Source: an uncultured Collinsella sp. (GTDB lineage Bacteria; Actinomycetota; Coriobacteriia; Coriobacteriales; Coriobacteriaceae). From it: a stretch of DNA of 11,847 nt. The stretch lies in contig URVZ01000053.1 of NCBI GenBank assembly GCA_900551365.1, positions 1 through 11,847 of the forward strand. The letters run 5' to 3'. Shown one piece after another: positions 1-5,347 of this stretch. Position numbers and translations under genes: made by a program. The notes beneath the pieces were generated by a model. It was not told the DNA's origin. It searched no databases and was given only the letters and a program-made list of their open reading frames with translations. Each line of letters begins with the position of its first letter. Positions within the stretch are counted from its first letter, which is position 1.

Positions 1-20
1 CCCGTCACATAGACCGTCAT
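1..20 (-). CDS. possible 5' end of a gene running off the left edge
   Basis: Reading the minus strand, an ATG at 20-18 is preceded by an AGGGA-like stretch about a dozen bases upstream. The first codons would give MTVYVTG and then leave the window. That start resembles the N-terminus of DHH-family manganese-dependent inorganic pyrophosphatases, which often continue with a G-H-x-N-P-D-T-D motif, but that motif would lie outside the window. Six and a bit codons cannot establish identity. The gene may not exist at all. Confidence 0.22.
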
Positions 21-105
21 CGGATTACCACTTCCCTGTAAGTCGCTAGCCCACATTCTGCACGATCACTAAGCCAACCGTTCCAGCCCTTCCATCCCTT
101 AGGGC

Positions 106-345
106 TTACCCCTCGTTCTTCCATCCAAACGGGTCGAGCACCCAAAAGATCAAATCGAGCGCGCCACCGGTCATCATGGCGCCGGCAAGGGCCATGCAAA
201 CGTGCAGAGAGCTAGCACTTCGGAGCACGTCGAATGGCCCCAGAACAGCCAACAGCGCGACCGCTGCACCGGCTACGCACAGCGCAAGGCACGGCCCCGC
301 GTCCTTGACGCACTTCTTTGCGAGATGCTTTGCGTTGTCACTCAT
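106..345 (-). CDS. small two-helix membrane protein, function unknown
   Basis: This encodes 79 residues. The start is supported by a strong ribosome binding site, AAGGAG, 9 bases before the ATG at 345-343. A short basic N-terminus (about residues 1-16, several Lys) is followed by two hydrophobic segments, roughly 18-40 and 47-70, and a short C-terminal tail ending in Trp-Lys-Asn-Glu-Gly. This fits a small inner-membrane hairpin protein whose termini are probably cytoplasmic, given the lysines. I do not recognise a family. It is read away from the 904 operon, so the two are divergent and separated by a long intergenic region. A short inverted repeat (AGCCCT/AGGGCT) lies just past its stop, but it has no T-run and is weak as a terminator. 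Confidence 0.72.
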   Translation of the reverse strand: MSDNAKHLAKKCVKDAGPCLALCVAGAAVALLAVLGPFDVLRSASSLHVCMALAGAMMTGGALDLIFWVLDPFGWKNEG

Positions 346-505
346 TGGTATCGAGCTCCTTAGAGAGTCGTTGCTTGAATTCGCGCCGCCGCGGCAGAGC
401 AGGACGGCAGGTTAAGTGTCACATGCCGTGCGGACATCCATGGGGAAACCGCCTGCTCGACCAACCCTTGACGCCGTTTTGCACCGGCACTCCATCCCCC
501 GCTAT

Positions 506-689
506 CGAGGTCTAATGTTTTTCCCGAGAAGTGAACGGCTGTTTTTGGACCCCTGAAACAGCCGCATTTTTCGGCGGCAAAATCGTGGGATTTCAGCATT
601 GAAACCGCAGGAAACGACACCTTTAAAGTGTCGATGCTTCGGGGGTCCGTTTTAGCTCGTTCACTTCTCGGGAAAAGTATTAGACCTCG
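506..689. repeat. 184-bp imperfect palindrome with nested hairpins (MITE-like or structured element)
   Basis: Outer arms 506-537 and 658-689 are inverted copies, about 32 bp with only two adjacent mismatches; each starts CGAGGTCTAAT and includes TTTTCCCGAGAAGTGAACG. After an unpaired stretch of about 9 bases per side, a second paired block follows: GGACCCCTGAA at 547-557 against TTCGGGGGTCC at 638-648, one mismatch. The centre holds three smaller hairpins: GCCGC/GCGGC at 561-578, TTTCA/TGAAA at 591-604, and CGACAC/GTGTCG at 615-633. It sits between divergent genes, so it is not placed as a terminator. No convincing target-site duplication is visible. It has no coding capacity of its own; open frames crossing it are incidental. 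Otherwise I see nothing clear in 346-505, and 690-757 is only pyrimidine-rich. Confidence 0.85.
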
Positions 690-757
690 CTGCTAGCCAT
701 CCAAAAAGACACCTCTCCCTTCCCCACCGCCGCGCAAAAACTCATCCAACATTAATC

Positions 758-785
758 TTGGCTCAAGAATCGCTTAATCTATAAC
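758..785 (+). promoter_or_regulatory. sigma-70-like promoter of the DUF4342/two-component operon
   Basis: TTGGCT at 758-763 and TATAAC at 780-785 are separated by 16 bp, close to the -35/-10 consensus. Transcription would begin near 792, giving a leader of about 110 bases before the ATG at 904. It is the best promoter match between the palindrome and the operon. A second A/T-rich hexamer (TATAGA, just downstream) is an alternative -10. Confidence 0.5.
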
Positions 786-903
786 CTGCACTATAGAGTT
801 CGACCAAGGGCGGGGCGGCGCCGCGCAACGCAGGCCGCCGAACGCAACGCTCGCGCCCGGGCAAATCGCCCGGCGTCGCGCCCATCGAACGAAAGGACAG
901 GTC

Positions 904-1446
904 ATGGACGACCTCGAAAAAGTTGAAACCATCCGCACCAAGTGCAACGTGAGCTACACCGATGCCAAAGCCGCGCTCGACGCCGCCGACGGCAACGTTC
1001 TGGATGCCATCATTTGGCTCGAGTCGCAGGGCAAGACACAGACCACGTCGGCACACGCCGCCACCGAGTCCGCGCCGGTCGACGAGCCCTCGGCCGAGAT
1101 GGTCGCCGCGCAAGCCGCCTACGAAAAGTCGAGCGAAAAGACCGACTTCTCCAAGAAGATGGACAGCGTGTGGGAGTACCTCAAAAAGCTCTTCCGCCTG
1201 AGTCTGGACACCAAGTTTATCGCCACGCGGCGCGATGCGATCATCCTCAACATTCCCATCCTGATCCCCATCGTCGCGCTGTTTGCCTGGGGCGCCACGA
1301 TATGGCTGATGCTGATTGGCCTGTTCTTTGGCATGCGCTACCGCATCGACAGCGACGGCGACGTGCCCGGCAGCATCAACAACCTTATGAATCACGCCGC
1401 CGACGCCGCGGACGACATCAAGCAAAATCTGAACGACGACAAGTAA
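904..1446 (+). CDS. DUF4342 domain membrane protein with UBA/TS-N-like N-terminus
   Basis: This encodes 180 residues; the start at 904 follows an AAAGGA ribosome binding site. Residues 3-43 form a compact helical domain like the UBA/TS-N fold of elongation factor Ts (pattern V-x-x-I-x-x-x-x-x-V-S-Y-x-x-A-K-x-A-L, then G-N-V-x-D-A-I-x-W-L). A polar linker spans about 44-82. The DUF4342 region starts near residue 84 and contains a long hydrophobic stretch (about 111-143), followed by a basic turn and a polar tail. This suggests a membrane-anchored protein presenting a UBA-like domain to the cytoplasm. The biochemical role of DUF4342 is unknown to me. It lies 18 bp upstream of a response regulator and shares its direction, so it is probably co-transcribed and may belong to the same envelope response. 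The family call is good; function is open. Confidence 0.85.
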   Translation: MDDLEKVETIRTKCNVSYTDAKAALDAADGNVLDAIIWLESQGKTQTTSAHAATESAPVDEPSAEMVAAQAAYEKSSEKTDFSKKMDSVWEYLKKLFRLSLDTKFIATRRDAIILNIPILIPIVALFAWGATIWLMLIGLFFGMRYRIDSDGDVPGSINNLMNHAADAADDIKQNLNDDK

Positions 1447-1464
1447 TCGCAGAGGGGGGCACGC

Positions 1465-2208
1465 ATGGCACGGATCCTGATCGTAGAGGACGAGGAGAAA
1501 ATCGCCCGCTTTGTGACGCTCGAGCTGGAGCACGAGGGCTACCAGGTGGAGCACGCCGCCGACGGCCGCACCGCCGTGGACCTGGCGCTGGAGCGCGACT
1601 ACGATCTGATTCTGCTCGATGTGCTGTTGCCGCAGCTCAACGGCATGGAGGTCCTGCGGCGTGTCCGCAAGCACAAGGATGTGCCGGTGATTATGGTCAC
1701 CGCGCGCGATGCCGTGATGGACAAGGTTGCCGGGCTCGATGCCGGCGCCGACGACTACTTGACCAAGCCGTTTGCGATCGAGGAGCTGTTCGCACGGATC
1801 CGTGTGGCGCTGAAGCGCTCGGAGGCTGTGCGGGCGGCTTCGGTCGTTGGTGGCGCCGTCGCGATGCCCCCGGTCAGCGGCTCGACCCAGGCATCCGCCT
1901 CGCCCTCCCCTGCCACGCTCACCGTGGGCTCGGTTGCGCTCGACCCCGACCGTCGCGAAGTCACGGTCGGCGGCTCGCCCATCGCGCTCACGGCCCGCGA
2001 GTTCGATGTCCTCGCTTTGCTTATGGCGCATGCCGAGACCGTGCTCACGCGCGAGCGCATCGCGCACGAGGCGCTGGGCTACGAATACGTGGGCGACACC
2101 AACAACGTCGACGTGCACATCGCGCACCTGCGTGCCAAGATCGAAGACGCCGGCGGCGCCCGAATCATCCAAACCGTGCGCGGGGTGGGCTATGTCTGCC
2201 GTGCGTAA
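1465..2208 (+). CDS. OmpR/PhoB-family two-component response regulator
   Basis: This encodes 247 residues, starting after a GAGGGGGG ribosome binding site. The receiver domain (about 1-118) shows the acidic pocket E8-D9, the phosphoacceptor D52 in LLDVLLP, T79 and K101 in TKPF, all as expected for an active receiver. A long Ala/Ser/Pro-rich linker (about 119-150) is unusually extended. The C-terminal winged-helix DNA-binding domain (about 150-247) has the family signatures LTAREFDVL, the recognition-helix region NNVDVHIAHLRAKI and the closing VRGVGYV hairpin. It should bind promoter DNA as a phosphorylation-driven dimer. Its histidine kinase gene overlaps its 3' end by 17 bp, which implies translational coupling and a dedicated pair. 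The signal and regulon cannot be read from the sequence; the adjacent membrane protein at 904 is a possible target or partner. Confidence 0.95.
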   Translation: MARILIVEDEEKIARFVTLELEHEGYQVEHAADGRTAVDLALERDYDLILLDVLLPQLNGMEVLRRVRKHKDVPVIMVTARDAVMDKVAGLDAGADDYLTKPFAIEELFARIRVALKRSEAVRAASVVGGAVAMPPVSGSTQASASPSPATLTVGSVALDPDRREVTVGGSPIALTAREFDVLALLMAHAETVLTRERIAHEALGYEYVGDTNNVDVHIAHLRAKIEDAGGARIIQTVRGVGYVCRA

Positions 2209-3487
2209 CGCCGAGGCCAAGCGCGTCACATCCATCGCCCGCGCCATCAACTGGAGCTATATGTGGCGCCGCCTGATGAGCTACGTTTGGCTCGACCTGC
2301 TGCTAGTAGTGATTGTGGCGGCGATCCTTGTCTATGGATACAACCAGACGCTGCCCAACGGCGCGTTTACCGCAGGATGGATCCCCAGCGCCACCGTTCG
2401 CGGCATGTCGCTGAAGCCCGCGCGCGGCTGGGACCTGACAACGCTCACTTATACCGTCGAGTTTGCGCGTACCACCAAGACTTTCCCCCTCGCACAGGAC
2501 CTCGTCACGTTATGGCCTCTCTACCTTGTCGTTGTGGGTTGGCAGGTCATCAGCGTACTCAACATGCTCGGCGGCGCGAGGCGCGTACGCCGCACCATGG
2601 CGCCTCTCAACGATCTGGCCTTGCGCGTGGACGAGCTCGGCCGCATGCAGCTCTCCGGCGGCAAGATGGAAACGCTGGAGCAGGCCATCGTGCGCGCAAG
2701 CGTCGACTCACCAAGCGTCACTACCGGCGATGCCGACCTGGCAAGCATCGAGGTCGCACTCAACCGCCTGCTGCGCCAGATGCAAGAGGCCAAGCTGCAG
2801 CAGATGCGCTTTGTCAACGATGCAAGCCACGAGCTGCGCACGCCCATCGCGGTGATTCAGGGCTACGTAAACATGCTCGACCGCTGGGGCAAAGACGACC
2901 CGGACGTGCTGGCAGAATCCATCGCGTCCCTCAAGGCCGAAAGCGAGCACATGCAGGAGCTCGTGGAGCAGCTGCTGTTTTTGGCGCGCGGCGATGCCGG
3001 ACGCACGGTCCTGCGGCGTGCGGATACCAACCTGGCCGCACTGGTCGGCGAGGTATGCGAGGAATCGCAGATGATCGATACCGCGCACACGTATCAGCTG
3101 GCATACGACGCCGCGCTTGTCAGCGACCCGCGCTGCGATGCGCCCGTCGACGTGGCGCTCGTGAAGCAAGCCCTGCGTGTGATCGTGCAAAACGCCGCCA
3201 AGTACTCGGATGCGGGAACGGCCGTCACATTTGGCATAACGCCGGATGCGGGCGCGGGCACGATCGACATAAGTGTTGAGGACGAGGGCATCGGCATGAA
3301 CCAGGAATCCGCAGCTCACGCATTTGAACGGTTCTACCGCGCCGACAACGCACGCGATGCCGGCGCGCAGGGCTCGGGTCTGGGGCTTGCCATTGCCAAG
3401 TGGATCGTCGATAGCCATGGCGGCGTCATCGGCGTGACCTCGGTCGAGGGCGTCGGCAGCCGCTTTACGATTCGCCTGCCGCGGTAG
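2192..3487 (+). CDS. membrane sensor histidine kinase
   Basis: This encodes 431 residues if translation starts at the ATG at 2192, which overlaps the regulator by 17 bp; an in-frame GTG at 2201 and an ATG at 2261 are alternatives. Transmembrane helix 1 spans about 31-50 and helix 2 about 105-126, framing a short extracytoplasmic loop of roughly 55 residues without a recognisable sensor fold. A HAMP-like linker and coiled segment follow. The HisKA domain carries the H-box FVNDASHELRTP with phospho-accepting H213. The HATPase domain has the N-box around N334, the G1 box DEGIG (364-368), the F-box ERFYRAD and the G2 box GSGLGLA (394-400). All catalytic motifs are intact. It is expected to autophosphorylate and pass phosphate to D52 of the upstream regulator. 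A strong terminator follows directly. The input signal is unknown. Confidence 0.94.
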   Translation: MSAVRNAEAKRVTSIARAINWSYMWRRLMSYVWLDLLLVVIVAAILVYGYNQTLPNGAFTAGWIPSATVRGMSLKPARGWDLTTLTYTVEFARTTKTFPLAQDLVTLWPLYLVVVGWQVISVLNMLGGARRVRRTMAPLNDLALRVDELGRMQLSGGKMETLEQAIVRASVDSPSVTTGDADLASIEVALNRLLRQMQEAKLQQMRFVNDASHELRTPIAVIQGYVNMLDRWGKDDPDVLAESIASLKAESEHMQELVEQLLFLARGDAGRTVLRRADTNLAALVGEVCEESQMIDTAHTYQLAYDAALVSDPRCDAPVDVALVKQALRVIVQNAAKYSDAGTAVTFGITPDAGAGTIDISVEDEGIGMNQESAAHAFERFYRADNARDAGAQGSGLGLAIAKWIVDSHGGVIGVTSVEGVGSRFTIRLPR

Positions 3488-3506
3488 GAAGCCCCTCGGC
3501 ATAAAT

Positions 3507-3540
3507 AAAGGGATAGGGCCACGCGGCCCTATCCCTTTTT
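3507..3540. terminator. strong, probably bidirectional intrinsic terminator
   Basis: A perfect 14-bp stem (AAAGGGATAGGGCC / GGCCCTATCCCTTT) closes an ACGC tetraloop and runs into TTTTT on the plus strand. On the minus strand the stem runs into TTTATTTAT. It lies between the convergent ends of the histidine kinase gene (3487) and the VOC gene (3563), and can serve both. Confidence 0.93.
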
Positions 3541-3562
3541 GCTAGCTATGGCAGCTTGTGCG

Positions 3563-3937
3563 CTACTCGCGGCACAGATGCACGGCGAAGCCGGCGAACT
3601 CGCGCTTAAAGTACACGAGCTTGGTGCCGCCGTCGGGCAGCAGCACGCGCGACTCCTCGTTGACCTCGAGCCCGCGCTCGGCAAACCACTTCTCGGCCGC
3701 ATCGATGTCGTTGACGGCAAAGCCAATGTGGCCCTTGGCGCCACGACCGTTCTGCTTCATGATCTCGACCAGCGAATCGTTAAAGTACGAAACCGGGGTC
3801 TCAATAACGGGCAGGCCCATCATCGTCGAGAACAGCTCCGCGATCTCCAAGGCGTCTGCCGGGTCGGCAGCGTTAATGCCCACATGGGCAACGCGCATGC
3901 CAAAGAGCTCGACCGGATTGGCGTTCTGCTCATTCAT
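3563..3937 (-). CDS. VOC-superfamily (glyoxalase/dioxygenase-like) protein
   Basis: This encodes 124 residues. I take the ATG at 3937, where homology-like sequence begins; the same frame stays open further upstream, but that part is read through the neighbouring PTS gene. The two halves show the paired beta-alpha-beta-beta-beta layout of VOC proteins: M-R-V-A-H-V-G-I-N early (H18), E58 in the middle, G-H-I-G-F-A-V-N-D (H70) opening the second module, and A-V-H-L near the end (H120). These could form a metal site. The substrate is unknown; methylglyoxal is only one possibility. The gene follows the PTS IIB gene by 11 bp, with a poor ribosome binding site of its own, which suggests co-transcription and coupling. 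An enzyme acting on a sugar or sugar-acid derivative would suit that neighbour, but this is inference. Confidence 0.85.
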   Translation of the reverse strand: MNEQNANPVELFGMRVAHVGINAADPADALEIAELFSTMMGLPVIETPVSYFNDSLVEIMKQNGRGAKGHIGFAVNDIDAAEKWFAERGLEVNEESRVLLPDGGTKLVYFKREFAGFAVHLCRE

Positions 3938-3948
3938 ACAGGCAGCGC

Positions 3949-4236
3949 CTACTGAGCCATGACGTCGAGGACGGCCTTCTCGGCAGCGACGCGGTTCATG
4001 CCGGTCATGAAGGGCACGCCGCTCACGTACGGGCAGGTGAGGCCCTCGGGGGCAACGGTGGTGGCGATCAGCAGGTCGGCGCCCTCGTCGCAAACGTCCT
4101 TGGCCTCGGAGATGGCGCACTGCACGATCTCGTACTTGTCGGCGTAACCGTTGGCGTCGAGCAGGGTAGCGACCTTCTGGGCAACGAGCGTGGAAGTAGC
4201 AGCGCCAGCACCGCAAGCCAAAACGATCTTCTTCAT
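3949..4236 (-). CDS. PTS sugar transporter IIB subunit, galactitol type
   Basis: This encodes 95 residues, the usual length for a free-standing IIB. An AAGGGAG ribosome binding site precedes the ATG at 4236. The N-terminus is the phosphocysteine loop: M-K-K-I-V-L-A-C8-G-A-G-A-A-T-S-T, where C8 would take phosphate from a IIA protein and pass it to sugar entering through a IIC permease. The rest matches the small alpha/beta IIB fold of the galactitol/ascorbate group. What is odd is that neither IIA nor IIC lies beside it: the only co-directional partner is the VOC gene. It must either work with transporter parts encoded elsewhere or have a regulatory job. It is divergent from the TPR-like gene. 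The substrate cannot be told from this subunit. Confidence 0.9.
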   Translation of the reverse strand: MKKIVLACGAGAATSTLVAQKVATLLDANGYADKYEIVQCAISEAKDVCDEGADLLIATTVAPEGLTCPYVSGVPFMTGMNRVAAEKAVLDVMAQ

Positions 4237-4338
4237 AGGTAATGTCTCCCTTCGTGGTTTACTTTAGGTAAGTGTACCGCAGCGAGCGATGGCACTCAGC
4301 CTCGATGAGCTTTTATGCCAGTTTGCTTGCGCGCTGCG

Positions 4339-4344
4339 TATAAT
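4339..4344 (+). promoter_or_regulatory. -10 element for the gene at 4400
   Basis: A perfect TATAAT lies 56 bases before the start codon at 4400, with TG one base away from the extended -10 position. No good -35 is visible at 16-18 bp. Transcription would start near 4351. It is in the divergent gap between the PTS IIB gene and the TPR-like gene. Confidence 0.55.
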
Positions 4345-4399
4345 ACATCTAGTACGTGTTGTCATACCGCTCGCTTTATGAGCGACTAAGGACCCCAAT

Positions 4400-5023
4400 A
4401 TGCCCGATTCCCGCACCCTCTGGACCGCCGTCGTCATCATCTGTATCGCCGTGTCGGTGTTCTTTAGCGTCAAAAAACGCACCACGTTTAAGCGCCTGCA
4501 GCAGCTTATGGCTGCCAAGCAGTGGGACGAGTTCGATCGTTTGCTCGACGGCAAACTCACTAGCATGCTGTACCCACGCTACAACCGCGACTACCTGCGT
4601 CTGAACTCCTATCTGCTGCGCGAGGACCACGAGCGCGCCAGCGAGATGTTCGATTTGCTGCTGGGGCTCAATCTGCCCAAGATGCAGCGCGTCGACCTGG
4701 TGATCAAGGCCTTTAACTACTACGTTGGCCAGGAGGACCGCAAAAAGTCCAAGGAACTCCTGCACGAGATCAAGGGCTTTGAGGGCGGTCAGGCCGAGGC
4801 AGTCGCGCACGAATGCCAACTGATGTACGACACGATGATCCTCAAGCGCCACAACGACATTCCCGAGCTGGAGCGCATGCTCAAGGATGCCGGTGACGAC
4901 AAGGTCAAGAGCTGCCGCCTGGAATACCTGCTGGCCCTGCAGTACAAGAACAAAGGCGACGAAGCCAAGTTCCAGGAGTTCCTGGAGAAGTCGGGCCAAC
5001 ACTCGATGGCCGTCAACGCGTAA
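4400..5023 (+). CDS. membrane-anchored helical-repeat (TPR-like) protein, unknown function
   Basis: This encodes 207 residues. AAGGA lies 7 bases before the ATG. Residues 7-25 form a single N-terminal transmembrane helix (signal anchor) followed by a basic stretch V-K-K-R, which by the positive-inside rule leaves the remaining ~180 residues cytoplasmic. That part is almost all helical, with repeating pairs of amphipathic helices such as Q-W-D-E-F-D-R-L-L, A-S-E-M-F-D-L-L-L and K-S-K-E-L-L-H-E-I. This is typical of TPR-like scaffolds, though no canonical TPR unit is clear-cut. Such proteins usually hold partners at the membrane. I do not recognise a named family. Only 31 bp separate its stop from tRNA-Leu, with no terminator between, so transcripts may read into the tRNA. 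Confidence 0.85.
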   Translation: MPDSRTLWTAVVIICIAVSVFFSVKKRTTFKRLQQLMAAKQWDEFDRLLDGKLTSMLYPRYNRDYLRLNSYLLREDHERASEMFDLLLGLNLPKMQRVDLVIKAFNYYVGQEDRKKSKELLHEIKGFEGGQAEAVAHECQLMYDTMILKRHNDIPELERMLKDAGDDKVKSCRLEYLLALQYKNKGDEAKFQEFLEKSGQHSMAVNA

Positions 5024-5034
5024 CGGACGGCTTG

Positions 5035-5043
5035 TGCTAGACT
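5035..5043 (+). promoter_or_regulatory. extended -10 promoter candidate for tRNA-Leu
   Basis: TGCTAGACT (TG at 5035-5036, -10 hexamer TAGACT at 5038-5043) would start transcription near 5050, just before the mature tRNA 5' end at 5055. No good -35 is seen. The site also lies in a small inverted repeat, AGACT-TCT-AGTCT. Read-through from the upstream gene is the alternative. Confidence 0.4.
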
Positions 5044-5054
5044 TCTAGTCTCAC

Positions 5055-5139
5055 GGGGGCGTGGCGGAATTGGCATACGCAGGAGACTTAAAATCTCTCG
5101 CCGCAAGGATTGTGGGTTCGAGTCCCACCGCCCCTACCA
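5055..5139 (+). tRNA. tRNA-Leu (anticodon UAA)
   Basis: This is an 85-nt class II tRNA with encoded CCA. The acceptor stem GGGGGCG pairs with CGCCCCT (one G-U pair), followed by discriminator A and CCA. The D arm is GCG...CGC with the usual GG in its loop. The anticodon stem GGAGA/TCTCT holds loop CTTAAAA, so the anticodon is TAA and it reads UUA leucine codons. A long variable arm (with CC-GCAA-GG) is diagnostic of Leu/Ser/Tyr tRNAs. The T arm is GTGGG-TTCGAGT-CCCAC. UUA is a rare codon in a high-GC genome like this one. Confidence 0.97.
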
Positions 5140-5149
5140 TTTGGCTTTT

Positions 5150-5189
5150 ACGAGCTCGTGTCCCCCGGGGATGCGGGCTCGTTTCTTTT
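5150..5189 (+). terminator. intrinsic terminator of tRNA-Leu
   Basis: ACGAGC (5150-5155) pairs with GCTCGT (5177-5182) around a GC-rich interior that can fold on itself (TCCC/GGGA), followed by TTTCTTTT. It lies 11 bases past the CCA end and separates the tRNA from the ATPase region. Confidence 0.8.
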
Positions 5190-5220
5190 GGACGCCGGTG
5201 GGGCTCTAAGTTGGTACTCC

Positions 5221-5311
5221 CACATTTTTCGATGGAAAAACGTGGTTGTCTTACACATTTTTCGATGGAAAGACGTGGTTGTCTCGCACATTTTTCAAGG
5301 GAAATGCGCAT
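5221..5311. repeat. tandem 33-bp palindromic repeats upstream of the ATPase gene
   Basis: Two full copies (5221-5253 and 5254-5286) and a diverged partial third (5287-5311) each begin CACATTTTTC. Copies 1 and 2 differ at only a few positions. Inside each full copy, CACATTTTT and the AAAAACGTG-like segment pair around a CGATGG loop, so every unit is itself an imperfect palindrome. The period of 33 bp is about three helical turns, which puts equivalent points on nearly the same DNA face. The third copy reaches the -35 zone of the likely ATPase promoter. It could be a set of operator sites; a simple expanded repeat is the alternative. Being a multiple of three, it keeps all frames partly open and creates false N-terminal extensions. 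Confidence 0.85.
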
Positions 5312-5318
5312 ATGGCCT

Positions 5319-5324
5319 TATACT
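5319..5324 (+). promoter_or_regulatory. -10 element of the ATPase gene
   Basis: TATACT lies 23 bases before the ATG at 5348. Transcription from about 5331 would leave a short leader containing GGGAGG. No strong -35 is visible; the equivalent zone falls in the last repeat copy, consistent with regulated or activator-dependent transcription. Confidence 0.45.
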
Positions 5325-5347
5325 ATCCGAAAAGGTTGGGAGGCAAT

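Noticed and set aside
17..199. 60-codon minus-strand open frame at the left edge
   Set aside because: It overlaps the better-supported 79-residue gene in another frame and has no ribosome binding site or recognisable features.
360..620. 86-codon minus-strand open frame crossing the palindrome
   Set aside because: Most of it is the repeat arm translated; there is no ribosome binding site and no plausible protein composition.
763..2250. 495-codon open frame on the minus strand
   Set aside because: It lies antisense to the DUF4342 and response regulator genes, has His/Arg/Gly-rich composition typical of GC-rich shadow frames, and has no recognisable domain.
942..2276. 444-codon plus-strand open frame overlapping the two-component genes
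   Set aside because: Arginine-rich shadow of the real genes in another frame.
3938..4216. N-terminal extension of the VOC gene
   Set aside because: This part is the PTS IIB gene read out of frame; family sequence starts only near 3937.
5221..5311. CRISPR array
   Set aside because: The units are contiguous tandem copies without unique spacers, there are fewer than three full copies, and no cas genes are nearby.
5246..5347. Longer N-terminus for the ATPase from ATG 5246 or 5312
   Set aside because: The extra codons come from the 33-bp repeats, the promoter and the ribosome binding site itself. The start at 5348 has the better Shine-Dalgarno and fits the family.
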